From CAIKOD01 sp035543455 (GTDB taxonomy: Archaea > Halobacteriota > Methanomicrobia > Methanomicrobiales > Methanospirillaceae), in assembly GCA_035543455.1 (NCBI GenBank), contig DATKKE010000063.1:1-54164 (forward strand): 54,164 bases of DNA, in the 5' to 3' direction. This document shows, one piece after another, positions 26,707 through 33,890 of this stretch. A program made the translations under genes and the position numbers. The notes below the pieces were generated by a model, which was not told the DNA's origin, made no database searches, and worked only from the letters and a program-made list of their open reading frames with translations. Numbering within the stretch: position 1 is the stretch's first letter; each line of letters starts with the position of its first letter.

Positions 26707-27486
26707 CTAACGACAGGTTCCGGGTACGAGGTTCAGCACATCGCTCATGCTGTAAATACCCGGCTCTTTTCCGGTTACCCACCGTGCGGCCCGCAGGGCC
26801 CCCTGGGCGAAGACCGACCTGTCGTAGGCGCGGTGAGACAGGGTAATCGTTTCATAATTACCTGAAAACAGCACCGAATGGTCGCCGACGATGTCACCGC
26901 CCCTGATGACATGGACGCCGATCTCCATTTTTTCCCTCTCTCTCATTCCCTCCCTGCCATATTGCTTCCTGCGTTCACCAATGGATTCATCGAGGATCTG
27001 GAGGATCGTTTTCGCCGTACCGCTCGGGGCGTCTTTTTTATAGCGGTGGTGCGCTTCAAGCACCTCGATATCGTAATCTGCTAGGAACGGTGCCGCTTCC
27101 CGGATCAATTGCCAGAAAATATTCACCCCGATACTAAAATTACTCGAGATTACCGCGGGTACCTGCCCTTCGATTGCCTTCGCCATAACAACCCGCTGCG
27201 CCGGGGTGAACCCCGTTGTCCCAATCACAAGCGCGGTACCAAATTTTACGCCCGATTTAACATTAGACACTGCAGCATCGGCTATGGTAAAATCTATCAT
27301 GATATCGGGCTGCGTTTTATCGAGCAATTCATCAAGACGCGACGAATCCACTACTTCTTTGCCAAAAAACTGTCCTGGGCGGACATCTACGCCGCCGGCC
27401 AGTTCCAGGTCGGAAGACTCGTTCACCATGCGCCCGATCGTCATACCCATGCGCCCGAGGGCACCGCAGACGATCACGCTAGGCAT
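26707..27486 (-). CDS. dapB: 4-hydroxy-tetrahydrodipicolinate reductase
   Basis: 259 residues from ATG 27486, inside the end of dapA (8-base overlap); an open extension to 27582 lies within dapA and is discarded. It has the N-terminal nucleotide-binding GALGRMGMT and the substrate/catalytic signature EAHHRYKKDAPSGTA. It catalyses the second step of the diaminopimelate route, cytosolic and NAD(P)H-dependent, directly coupled with dapA. Confidence 0.95.
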   Translation of the reverse strand: MPSVIVCGALGRMGMTIGRMVNESSDLELAGGVDVRPGQFFGKEVVDSSRLDELLDKTQPDIMIDFTIADAAVSNVKSGVKFGTALVIGTTGFTPAQRVVMAKAIEGQVPAVISSNFSIGVNIFWQLIREAAPFLADYDIEVLEAHHRYKKDAPSGTAKTILQILDESIGERRKQYGREGMREREKMEIGVHVIRGGDIVGDHSVLFSGNYETITLSHRAYDRSVFAQGALRAARWVTGKEPGIYSMSDVLNLVPGTCR

Positions 27487-28354
27487 AGGTATCGAGTACC
27501 TCCTGCAATTTGGCAGTTTTTTCCGCGTCAAGTTCATCCAGTGGCGGCCTGACCGTTCCTCCTGCCATTCCCCGGAGTTCAATGGCTTTTTTCACAGGGA
27601 TGGGGTTTGTGTCGATAAACATCGCTCTGAACAGCGGCGAAAGCTCATAGTGGAGTTCAAGGGCGTCTTCGAGTTCACCCTCACAGAAATGGTCGAACAT
27701 GGAGACCATCCGCGCCGGCTCCACATTTGCTGTTACAGATATAACCCCGCTGCCCCCGAGGCTCAGAATGGGAAGTGTGAGATTATCATCGCCTGAAAGG
27801 ACCATAAAGTCTTCATCAAGGGTCCCCTCGATAATTCTTGAGACCTGTGAAACGTCACCGCTCGCTTCCTTGATTCCGACGATATTCGGGTGACTGGAAA
27901 GCTCGATTACCAAGTCGGGCGGCAGGTTCTGCCCGGTCCTGCCCGGGACATTGTACATGACCACCGGGATATCGATGTCGGCGAGCTTCGTGTAATGTTT
28001 GATCAGCCCCGACCTGTTCGGCTTATTGTAATATGGGCTGATGATCAGGACTCCGTCTGCCCCCAGGTCCTTTGCAGCCTCGGTCAGGCGGACAGCTTCT
28101 GCAGTGTTGTTCGACCCGGTCCCGGCGAGCACCGGAACCCTCCCGTTTACCGTATCGATGGTGATCTCAACAACCTGTTCGTGCTCTTCAAAACTGAGTG
28201 TTGCCGATTCACCCGTGGAACCGCAGGGGACAATACCGTGGATACCCTGATCAAGGAGAAATGCGATGTTCGATCTCAGACCCTCATGGTCGATCTCCAT
28301 CGTGGAATTTCTTTTAAAAGGGGTAATGATCGCAGGAAGAACTCCCTCAAACAT
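27479..28354 (-). CDS. dapA: 4-hydroxy-tetrahydrodipicolinate synthase
   Basis: 291 residues from ATG 28354, where the family sequence MFEGVLPAIITPF begins; an open extension to 28402 runs through the promoter and is rejected. It is a TIM barrel with GSTGE (45-49), the catalytic tyrosine in MYNVPGRTG (about Y134) and the Schiff-base Lys162 in GIKEASGD. It condenses pyruvate with aspartate semialdehyde and is the first gene of the lysine cluster. Confidence 0.96.
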   Translation of the reverse strand: MFEGVLPAIITPFKRNSTMEIDHEGLRSNIAFLLDQGIHGIVPCGSTGESATLSFEEHEQVVEITIDTVNGRVPVLAGTGSNNTAEAVRLTEAAKDLGADGVLIISPYYNKPNRSGLIKHYTKLADIDIPVVMYNVPGRTGQNLPPDLVIELSSHPNIVGIKEASGDVSQVSRIIEGTLDEDFMVLSGDDNLTLPILSLGGSGVISVTANVEPARMVSMFDHFCEGELEDALELHYELSPLFRAMFIDTNPIPVKKAIELRGMAGGTVRPPLDELDAEKTAKLQEVLDTYA

Positions 28355-28396
28355 AACTAGCGTTATGAGTGTCTTCCCGTATTTATTTTCCGTGTT
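28355..28396 (-). promoter_or_regulatory. dapAB promoter
   Basis: Minus strand GGAAAATAAAT (TATA core 28381-28389) is placed so that transcription would begin within about 5 bases of the dapA ATG, which implies an almost leaderless message. Confidence 0.5.
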
Positions 28397-28684
28397 GTGC
28401 AACTGGAGCTATGGTGTTTTGAGCCACTTTTTCTCATAGATCGCTACCGAATAGAAGAAATGGACTTTTTACGGCACCCAAAAGACAGAACTTCAATTCA
28501 AACTATTAAAAAAAGATATGATACTATGGAAACCAGTCTTTAACAATAGGTACGTCTTCTTTGTTTTTCCGCAATCAGTTTAGTTGGTTCCATTCATTCA
28601 GGTTTATGAATTATAGATACCAGGACCGGGTTGCCACTCGGGGAAGAGGGGTGAAAAAAATTAAGGAAAGGATTTAGGTTAGGT
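28397..28684. other. AT-rich gap without a gene
   Basis: I see no ORF or structured element between the dapA promoter and the stop of the first secreted paralogue. A T-rich stretch on the minus strand would suit termination of that gene. Confidence 0.3.
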
Positions 28685-29899
28685 TCATCCACCAACAATA
28701 GGTGGAATCACTGTTGGCGGAGCCGGAACGGCTGATGCCTGTGATGAATAACTCATCGACTTGCTGAACTTGCTGATCAGACCACTTGCTGTAGAGGACT
28801 CGGTGTATACAAGGTTTTCGGATTTCTTTGGATTCATTTGATCGGGGAATGAATAAGAACCGCCGCCTAAACCTGTAGGAAGAACTCCGGAAATCACGCT
28901 TTCATTCCTGGCCTCCTGTATATGAACCTTAAGATATGCTGAGACTGAACCAATCATTGGTGAGGACTGGCTTCCAATGGTCAATCCTTGTGAATTAATG
29001 TTATAATTCAGGACAACCGGAATCGTAGCATCAGTTCCGATAAAACGTGTATCTGCTGACGTCACCGTCGATGTCAGGGTTGTGTCAAAAGCACTCCCAG
29101 CCTGTTCTATATTGCAAAATGCCGGTATTATTCCCGGATTGGCATCGGCAAACGGGCATAGAATCAGACTCGATGAATTTTGTGCCTGAGCTGCACCATC
29201 TAATAGGAGATCCTCAGAACGGGTTGCCCGACCGGTATCTATGGCGATATACTGAATGTTGGTGTTGGCTTTGATATTGCTCTGGTCTGCGATCTTGTTT
29301 GCAGTGGAGAGAGTGAGTGACTTAGTGAAAGTTTGCTGACCCGATATACCGGAGTACTGGTCGTTGTAACCGGTTGTATACTGAACCTGCCCAGCATCAA
29401 GGACACCACTGTGGAGGCCTCCACCAATAGTAATCGGCCCAATCAGACGATTTAATTTGATTAGATCGCTCATATAACTCCCCCAAGTCACAGGAGAATC
29501 ATCAGCAAAAGGAACATTTAGGAGTGATTGAGGAATTGTTATTGTGTTTACTTTTGTGTATCCACTCCCCACAAGAGGTCCCTGAACGGACCCCCCTGCT
29601 GCCTTTAGCTGCGCCACCTCGATTGGTGAAAGATCTATACCTATCCCTGCTGCAGTAAATACATAAAATACAGTAGGATCATTAGTCAATGTCCACGCCC
29701 CGGAATCCGTCTCCGTCACAGTACCTTGGACATTCATTCCTGTGTTCGTAGACAATCCCTGAATCTCAGGCACAGCTGGTACTCCAGTATCTGCAAAGAC
29801 AATACAAGTGAATGCCATAAGTAAAACTATAACCAAAAGAGCAATTGCTCCAACATTCTGGGATTTAATTTCTGTCACCTCAATCTGAAGGAAATTCAA
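28685..29899 (-). CDS. Secreted protein, tandem paralogue A
   Basis: Up to 404 residues from TTG 29899 (or about 397 from GTG 29878). The N terminus carries a hydrophobic signal segment (NVGAIALLVIVLLMAFTCIVFA, cleavage before DTGVPAV). The mature part is beta-rich, dominated by Thr, Ser, Asn and Gly, with few charges; conserved patches are GMNVQGTVTETDSGAW, VQYTTGYND, RSEDLLLDGAAQA, NIEQAGS, NYNINSQGLTIGSQSSPMIG and SKFSKSMSY. I know no domain for it; surface structure or adhesion is only a guess. It is homologous over nearly its full length to the protein at 30080-31228, with the greatest divergence around residues 70-170. Confidence 0.8.
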   Translation of the reverse strand: MNFLQIEVTEIKSQNVGAIALLVIVLLMAFTCIVFADTGVPAVPEIQGLSTNTGMNVQGTVTETDSGAWTLTNDPTVFYVFTAAGIGIDLSPIEVAQLKAAGGSVQGPLVGSGYTKVNTITIPQSLLNVPFADDSPVTWGSYMSDLIKLNRLIGPITIGGGLHSGVLDAGQVQYTTGYNDQYSGISGQQTFTKSLTLSTANKIADQSNIKANTNIQYIAIDTGRATRSEDLLLDGAAQAQNSSSLILCPFADANPGIIPAFCNIEQAGSAFDTTLTSTVTSADTRFIGTDATIPVVLNYNINSQGLTIGSQSSPMIGSVSAYLKVHIQEARNESVISGVLPTGLGGGSYSFPDQMNPKKSENLVYTESSTASGLISKFSKSMSYSSQASAVPAPPTVIPPIVGG

Positions 29900-29990
29900 T
29901 ATTAGATAGATTTTCCGATAATCAAAGTGTAGGAAAACTCATTTATTATTTATTTGCCAATCTAATCTGCATGCAAATCTGCATGCATCT
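29900..29990 (-). promoter_or_regulatory. Promoter and 12-bp tandem operator-like repeat of paralogue A
   Basis: AATCTGCATGCA occurs twice head to tail with no gap (29964-29975 and 29976-29987). On the minus strand this lies just upstream of the TATA-like AATAAATAATAAA (about 29940-29953). Each unit contains the palindrome TGCATGCA. The position directly upstream of TATA suits an activator site; the nearby regulator at 31444 is a candidate binder. Confidence 0.6.
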
Positions 29991-30079
29991 CGGAATATTT
30001 TGAGCGAAAATTATTCACAGTTTCTACCCATAAACCAATAGTCGGTTGGATTCAGAAAATAACTTCCTCTAAAAAAAGA

Positions 30080-31228
30080 CTAAATCAGGTTGAAACCTGA
30101 CTGATACGACATCGACTTGCTGAATTTGCTGACAAGCCCGCTTGCAGATGAAGTCTCAGAGTATACAAGGTCTTCTGATTTTTGAGGATTGAGGGTAATC
30201 GCAGGAATAAATCCAGGTCCCCAGGTTGTATCAGGTATTTGGCTTATATTACGTGCCTCTTGCACATGTACCTTCAGGTACGCCGAAACTGATCCAATCA
30301 TTGGTGATGACTGACTACCGACTGTAAGTCCTTCTACATTAATGTTATAGTTCAAAGTAACTGGGAAGATTGAATCAGTGCCCACAAAGCGGTCATTTGT
30401 TGAAGTGACAACCGATGTTAATGTAGTATCAACCGAGCTTCCTGCCTGTTCGATATTACAGTATGCAGGGATCGCCGGAGATACACTGGTTGCAAACGGA
30501 CAAAGGATTGCATTTGATGTGTTGGTTGCCTGGGCTGCACCATCAAGGAGAAGATCTTCGGTCCTTGTAGCACGACCTGAATCAATTGCGATGAACTGTA
30601 AACTGGTGTCAGCCTTGACATTGCTCTGGTCCGCGATCTTGTTACCAGTGCTGATCGCCATGGTCTTCGCAAATATGGACTTTCCTGATACTGCCATCAG
30701 AGCATCATTATACCCTGTGGTATACTGGACTTCCTGATCCTGCAGAGGTGGAGTCAGCGGACTTCCCTGGTTTTGGAGCCATGCTAATAGTGCTGAAGAT
30801 GATTGTCCCAATTCACCACCTTGCGCTATATTGGCATTTAAAGCATCCTGAAGATGGGGAAGAGACAATCCTGCGTCCGCATAAACTGCCGGGACTGCAT
30901 AAATGTTATTCCACCAATGAAGAAACTCATTATAAGTTACCCAAACTGAACTACCCCATCCTGGATAATTTGCCAGAATTGGATCATTTCCGCTGATGGG
31001 TATCCCATTGGAATTAACACTCCAAGCTCCTGAATCCGTCTCGGTAATTGTTCCCTGGACATTCATCCCGGTACTAGTCGCAAGTCCCTGTATTTCCGGC
31101 GGTGCCGGGACATTCCGGTCTGCATATGCAATACCTGTGAACGCTATTAATAGCACTATCACCAATAGAGCAATTGCTCCAACATTCTGGGATTTAATTT
31201 CTGTCACCTCTATCTGAAGGAAATTCAA
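30080..31228 (-). CDS. Secreted protein, tandem paralogue B
   Basis: Up to 382 residues from TTG 31228. The first about 25 codons match paralogue A almost base for base; the signal segment and the motifs GMNVQGTITETDSGAW, VQYTTGYND, RTEDLLLDGAAQA, NIEQAGS, NYNINVEGLTVGSQSSPMIG and SKFSKSMSY are shared. The variable central region (about 75-160) is unrelated in detail and here includes WGSSVWVTYNEFLHWWNN. Function is unknown and secretion likely. The arrangement points to tandem duplication with a conserved expression signal and faster change in the exposed part. Confidence 0.8.
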   Translation of the reverse strand: MNFLQIEVTEIKSQNVGAIALLVIVLLIAFTGIAYADRNVPAPPEIQGLATSTGMNVQGTITETDSGAWSVNSNGIPISGNDPILANYPGWGSSVWVTYNEFLHWWNNIYAVPAVYADAGLSLPHLQDALNANIAQGGELGQSSSALLAWLQNQGSPLTPPLQDQEVQYTTGYNDALMAVSGKSIFAKTMAISTGNKIADQSNVKADTSLQFIAIDSGRATRTEDLLLDGAAQATNTSNAILCPFATSVSPAIPAYCNIEQAGSSVDTTLTSVVTSTNDRFVGTDSIFPVTLNYNINVEGLTVGSQSSPMIGSVSAYLKVHVQEARNISQIPDTTWGPGFIPAITLNPQKSEDLVYSETSSASGLVSKFSKSMSYQSGFNLI

Positions 31229-31316
31229 TATTACATTGATTCTCCGATAATCAAAGCGTAGGAAGACTCATTTATTATTAATTTGCCAATCTAATCTGCA
31301 TGCAAATCTGCGTTCA
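31229..31316 (-). promoter_or_regulatory. Promoter and operator-like repeat of paralogue B
   Basis: This nearly repeats the paralogue A promoter: the same TATA region, one perfect AATCTGCATGCA (31293-31304) and a second unit AATCTGCGTTCA (31305-31316) that matches 10 of 12. The AATCTGCATGCA unit and the flank GCCAATCT are identical in both copies. Confidence 0.55.
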
Positions 31317-31443
31317 TATTTGCTATCTAAAACGAAAGTTATTTTATCTGTTTAAAAAAATCAATTAACTAAAAGACATTTTTCCTTTTCAAGAGGAGTA
31401 TGCAAAGAGGTCTACAGTTATCAAAATTGGAGAATGCGATAAA

Positions 31444-32628
31444 ATGGAGCAAAATACTTGCAAGCATCAGATTAAAACGTTGTTAAAAAGGCATCCTCGT
31501 GGCCTTACCATATCAGACATCGCATCTCAGATCAGGATAAATCGGAATGCAGCGGCGACTTACCTTAAAGTTCTTGAAGCAGAAGGAGAGGTTGAATACT
31601 TTATCGTAGGAACGGGGAAAATCTACGTCCTGGCTCATAAATTACCCATATCCGCTCTGTTCAGTATGGTCAGGGATCTTCTTTGCGTTGTCGATGATTC
31701 ACATACTCTGATATATGCCAATAAAGCGTTTTTTGACTTTTTTGGGTTAGATGAAAAGATGTCCTTGCTTCGCAATTTAAACGATATTGAATTTGATGAA
31801 ACAATTATCCCGACCCCGTCGGAAATAATAATTCCTCTTTTCGCGGGGAAAGAAAGTACCAATAACATATCAATCAATAAAAATGGACGTTTTTACCGTT
31901 TCCGTACAAATTTTATCCCTGTTCAATTAAAAGACGGATTTAAGGGGATTGTAATATTGTTCGATGACATTACAAAGGAGTTCAAACATTTGCAAAATCT
32001 TGAATTTCTCGCACAAACCTCTGCTGCTTTTGCGGATATGGGGGATGATGTAGATATTTATCAGTACATTGCATCCAAGGTCGCAGAACTGGAACCTCAC
32101 GCCCATATTAATATCTGTTCGATCGATCCTCATACACAAATCAGTAAAATCCGGGCAACTTCAGCAGCGGATCCTCAATATTTAAAGGATTTTAATGAAC
32201 ATATAGCCCAGATTGGAAATATTTTTAATGTGCCTTTAGACATGAATACCATTCCTCACGCTCTCGAAGTACTTTCCAAAGGGAAAGTAATTGAAGCACC
32301 GAGAAGTTTTTATGATTTAACATTCCGATCATTGCCCGAATCGTGGTGTAATGAAATTCAGAAAAATCTTAGTCTCGACAAAAATTATACCATTGGGTGT
32401 GCTTGCCGGGGAGGGGTTTTTGGCAATGTTACTTTGATTTTAAGGAAAGGAGATGAGATTGAAAATCAACCTACACTTGAGGCTTTTGTAAGACAGGCGG
32501 GGGTAGCACTCCAGCGGAGATATATAAAAGAAAAATTAAAGCGGATGGAATTGAAATTTGGAACCCTTGATGAGGCACAACAAATTTTGGAGAATGGGCC
32601 TTCGAATAATGATCCAATTAAAATTTGA
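31444..32628 (+). CDS. Winged-helix/PAS/GAF-like transcriptional regulator
   Basis: 394 residues. An N-terminal winged helix (about 8-65, RGLTISDIASQIRINRNAAATYLKVLEAEGEVEY) is followed by a PAS domain (about 75-180, LLCVVDDSHTLIYANKAFFDFFG ... GIVILFDDITKEF). The C-terminal region of about 200 residues has the shape of a GAF-like sensor and ends in AFVRQAGVALQRRYIKEKLKRMELK. There are no histidine-kinase motifs and no transmembrane helix, so this looks like a one-component cytosolic sensor-regulator, a type common in Methanomicrobiales. GGAG lies about 11 bases before the ATG. It is divergent from paralogue B, and a remnant of a third paralogue lies just downstream. Base composition is more AT-rich than the housekeeping genes around. 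Confidence 0.8.
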   Translation: MEQNTCKHQIKTLLKRHPRGLTISDIASQIRINRNAAATYLKVLEAEGEVEYFIVGTGKIYVLAHKLPISALFSMVRDLLCVVDDSHTLIYANKAFFDFFGLDEKMSLLRNLNDIEFDETIIPTPSEIIIPLFAGKESTNNISINKNGRFYRFRTNFIPVQLKDGFKGIVILFDDITKEFKHLQNLEFLAQTSAAFADMGDDVDIYQYIASKVAELEPHAHINICSIDPHTQISKIRATSAADPQYLKDFNEHIAQIGNIFNVPLDMNTIPHALEVLSKGKVIEAPRSFYDLTFRSLPESWCNEIQKNLSLDKNYTIGCACRGGVFGNVTLILRKGDEIENQPTLEAFVRQAGVALQRRYIKEKLKRMELKFGTLDEAQQILENGPSNNDPIKI

Positions 32629-32649
32629 ATTATACGATCCTGAACTCTA

Positions 32650-32771
32650 ACTTTGGGAATTCCGACAATCACATTTCCTTTGTCCATGTTCCAACACCTG
32701 TTTTCCGTAACAGTCCCCCGGACACTCATTCCTGTGTTCGTAGATAATCCCTGAATCTAAGGCACAGCTGT
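32650..32771 (-). pseudogene. Remnant of a third secreted paralogue
   Basis: On the minus strand 32680-32771 aligns closely with codons about 38-68 of paralogue A: AVP-stop-IQGLSTNTGMSVRGTVTEN against AVPEIQGLSTNTGMNVQGTVTET. A TAG replaces the conserved glutamate codon GAG, the signal peptide is not preserved in frame upstream, and similarity disappears after about 30 codons. The remnant is non-functional and indicates that the family once had at least three copies flanking the regulator gene. Confidence 0.75.
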
Positions 32772-32856
32772 CCGGTGGGTTGTCATTATATCCAAAAATA
32801 AATACAAATCCCAAGATAAAGGAGAGATTAGGCTTTAATTTAATAAAAAACGCGAT

Positions 32857-33048
32857 TTAATGCCGCGTGGATGTATTAACTTTCCGTGTTATGAATCCGG
32901 CAATTCTGTTTCTTACTCTTTTACTTGAAATGGAGGTCATCTCGGTGACAACCTGCTTGTTTTCATCAAAGTTATTGGTAAATTTGTCAGAAAATCTTAC
33001 AATAAGTTCAAGACCTGTTGTTTTGATATACGATGGCTTAATTCCCAT
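32857..33048 (-). CDS. rps17e: Small ribosomal subunit protein S17e
   Basis: 63 residues from ATG 33046-33048, the start that gives the family opening MGIKPSYIKTTGLELI. The archaeal/eukaryotic eS17 pattern continues with FSDKFTNNFDENKQVV, MTSISSKRVRNRIAGFITR. It is a component of the 30S subunit. It begins 13 bases after the ThiN-type gene and is most likely cotranscribed with it. Confidence 0.93.
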   Translation of the reverse strand: MGIKPSYIKTTGLELIVRFSDKFTNNFDENKQVVTEMTSISSKRVRNRIAGFITRKVNTSTRH

Positions 33049-33061
33049 GAAGTCAGTCCTC

Positions 33062-33604
33062 TCAATGTGCATCTATTATTCGCCCCGTTACCATAATAAT
33101 ATTATTTACGACTTCGCACGGATCTTCTCCAAAAAATCTGGCGATTGCTTCACGTGTACCAGAACCGGAATTATATACTACATCAGGCACGCCATGCCGG
33201 CAACAGGAGGCCACACCCCAGTCCATAGTGCTGATCCCAGCCGGTTCTTTATCAGGATTGAAACTGCAGATCTCAAAAAACAATTCATCGAGTTTCCGAA
33301 TCAGTACGGGTGTGCACCTTATAATTGCGGTGCTCCTCATCAGCGGATCGAATTTCAATGCCGTCAGGAGGACCTTCGCGGTGTATCCGCCTTCTCCGAA
33401 TGCAGGGTCACCTGCAATCAGTGATCCTTTCGGTGCGGTTATCCTCCCCCTCACCGAAACAATGTCCCCCTTATCTCTGGCCACCGCTTTCGCATAAGCG
33501 ATATCGGCACCGTTACCGGGTATAAACTGCGGGCTCACAGAGCGGGTGAAGTTCGAAAGGGCCGTTGACAGAGTCGTGAGCATCTCCTGTCTTTCGCTGT
33601 TCAT
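33062..33604 (-). CDS. ThiN-domain thiamine-phosphate synthase family protein
   Basis: 180 residues with the ThiN domain (about 10-175): FIPGNGADIAYAKAVARDKGDIVSVRGRI, FGEGGYTAKVLLTALKFDP, TMDWGV and the C-terminal PDVVYNSGSGTREAIARFFGEDPCEVV. In archaea ThiN is often the C-terminal domain of ThiD and joins the pyrimidine and thiazole phosphates; here it stands alone. No helix-turn-helix domain (as in ThiR regulators) is attached. A purine-rich GGGAG precedes the ATG and a TATA-like GGTATAATAATC lies about 25-35 bases upstream. Catalytic versus regulatory function cannot be settled from sequence alone. Confidence 0.82.
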   Translation of the reverse strand: MNSERQEMLTTLSTALSNFTRSVSPQFIPGNGADIAYAKAVARDKGDIVSVRGRITAPKGSLIAGDPAFGEGGYTAKVLLTALKFDPLMRSTAIIRCTPVLIRKLDELFFEICSFNPDKEPAGISTMDWGVASCCRHGVPDVVYNSGSGTREAIARFFGEDPCEVVNNIIMVTGRIIDAH

Positions 33605-33713
33605 TGAAATTCTCCCGCATCTCTCTTATCGATTATTATACCGTCCTCCTTATTTTGAATTTTGCCGGTTTTCCGATGGATAGAGATATAGCATTTCCGG
33701 AGAAATATGAACT

Positions 33714-33890
33714 ATGGACCCAAGACTTCTCGATGTGGTCGTAGGCCTTTCAGGCTTCATCCTGTTTGTTCTTCTCCTTATCGGCCTCCCGATCATACTT
33801 CCCGCCGGAGTCGCGTATATTATTGCCATCACCCTCTTTGTCGTTCTCATGAGCGGGGCCGGGGTGGCAATCAACAGGCACATCACCTGA
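33714..33890 (+). CDS. Small two-helix membrane protein, antisense to the priL 3' end
   Basis: A 58-residue ORF whose translation begins MDPRLLDVVVGLSGFILF and ends AINRHIT. Two hydrophobic helices fill residues about 8-30 and 31-51, with a GLPIILPAG turn between. It looks like a genuine membrane protein, with GTC/CTC/ATT-rich codons like the neighbours. A TATA-like GAGATATAG (33681-33689) sits about 26 bases before the ATG, so the transcript could be leaderless. Most of it (33750-33890) lies opposite the 3' end of priL. No family is recognised. Confidence 0.55.
   Translation: MDPRLLDVVVGLSGFILFVLLLIGLPIILPAGVAYIIAITLFVVLMSGAGVAINRHIT

Noticed and set aside
31400..31486. 28-codon ORF overlapping the regulator start, possible leader peptide
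   Set aside because: GAGGAG is only one base from its ATG, too close for a normal site, and no attenuator structure is visible.
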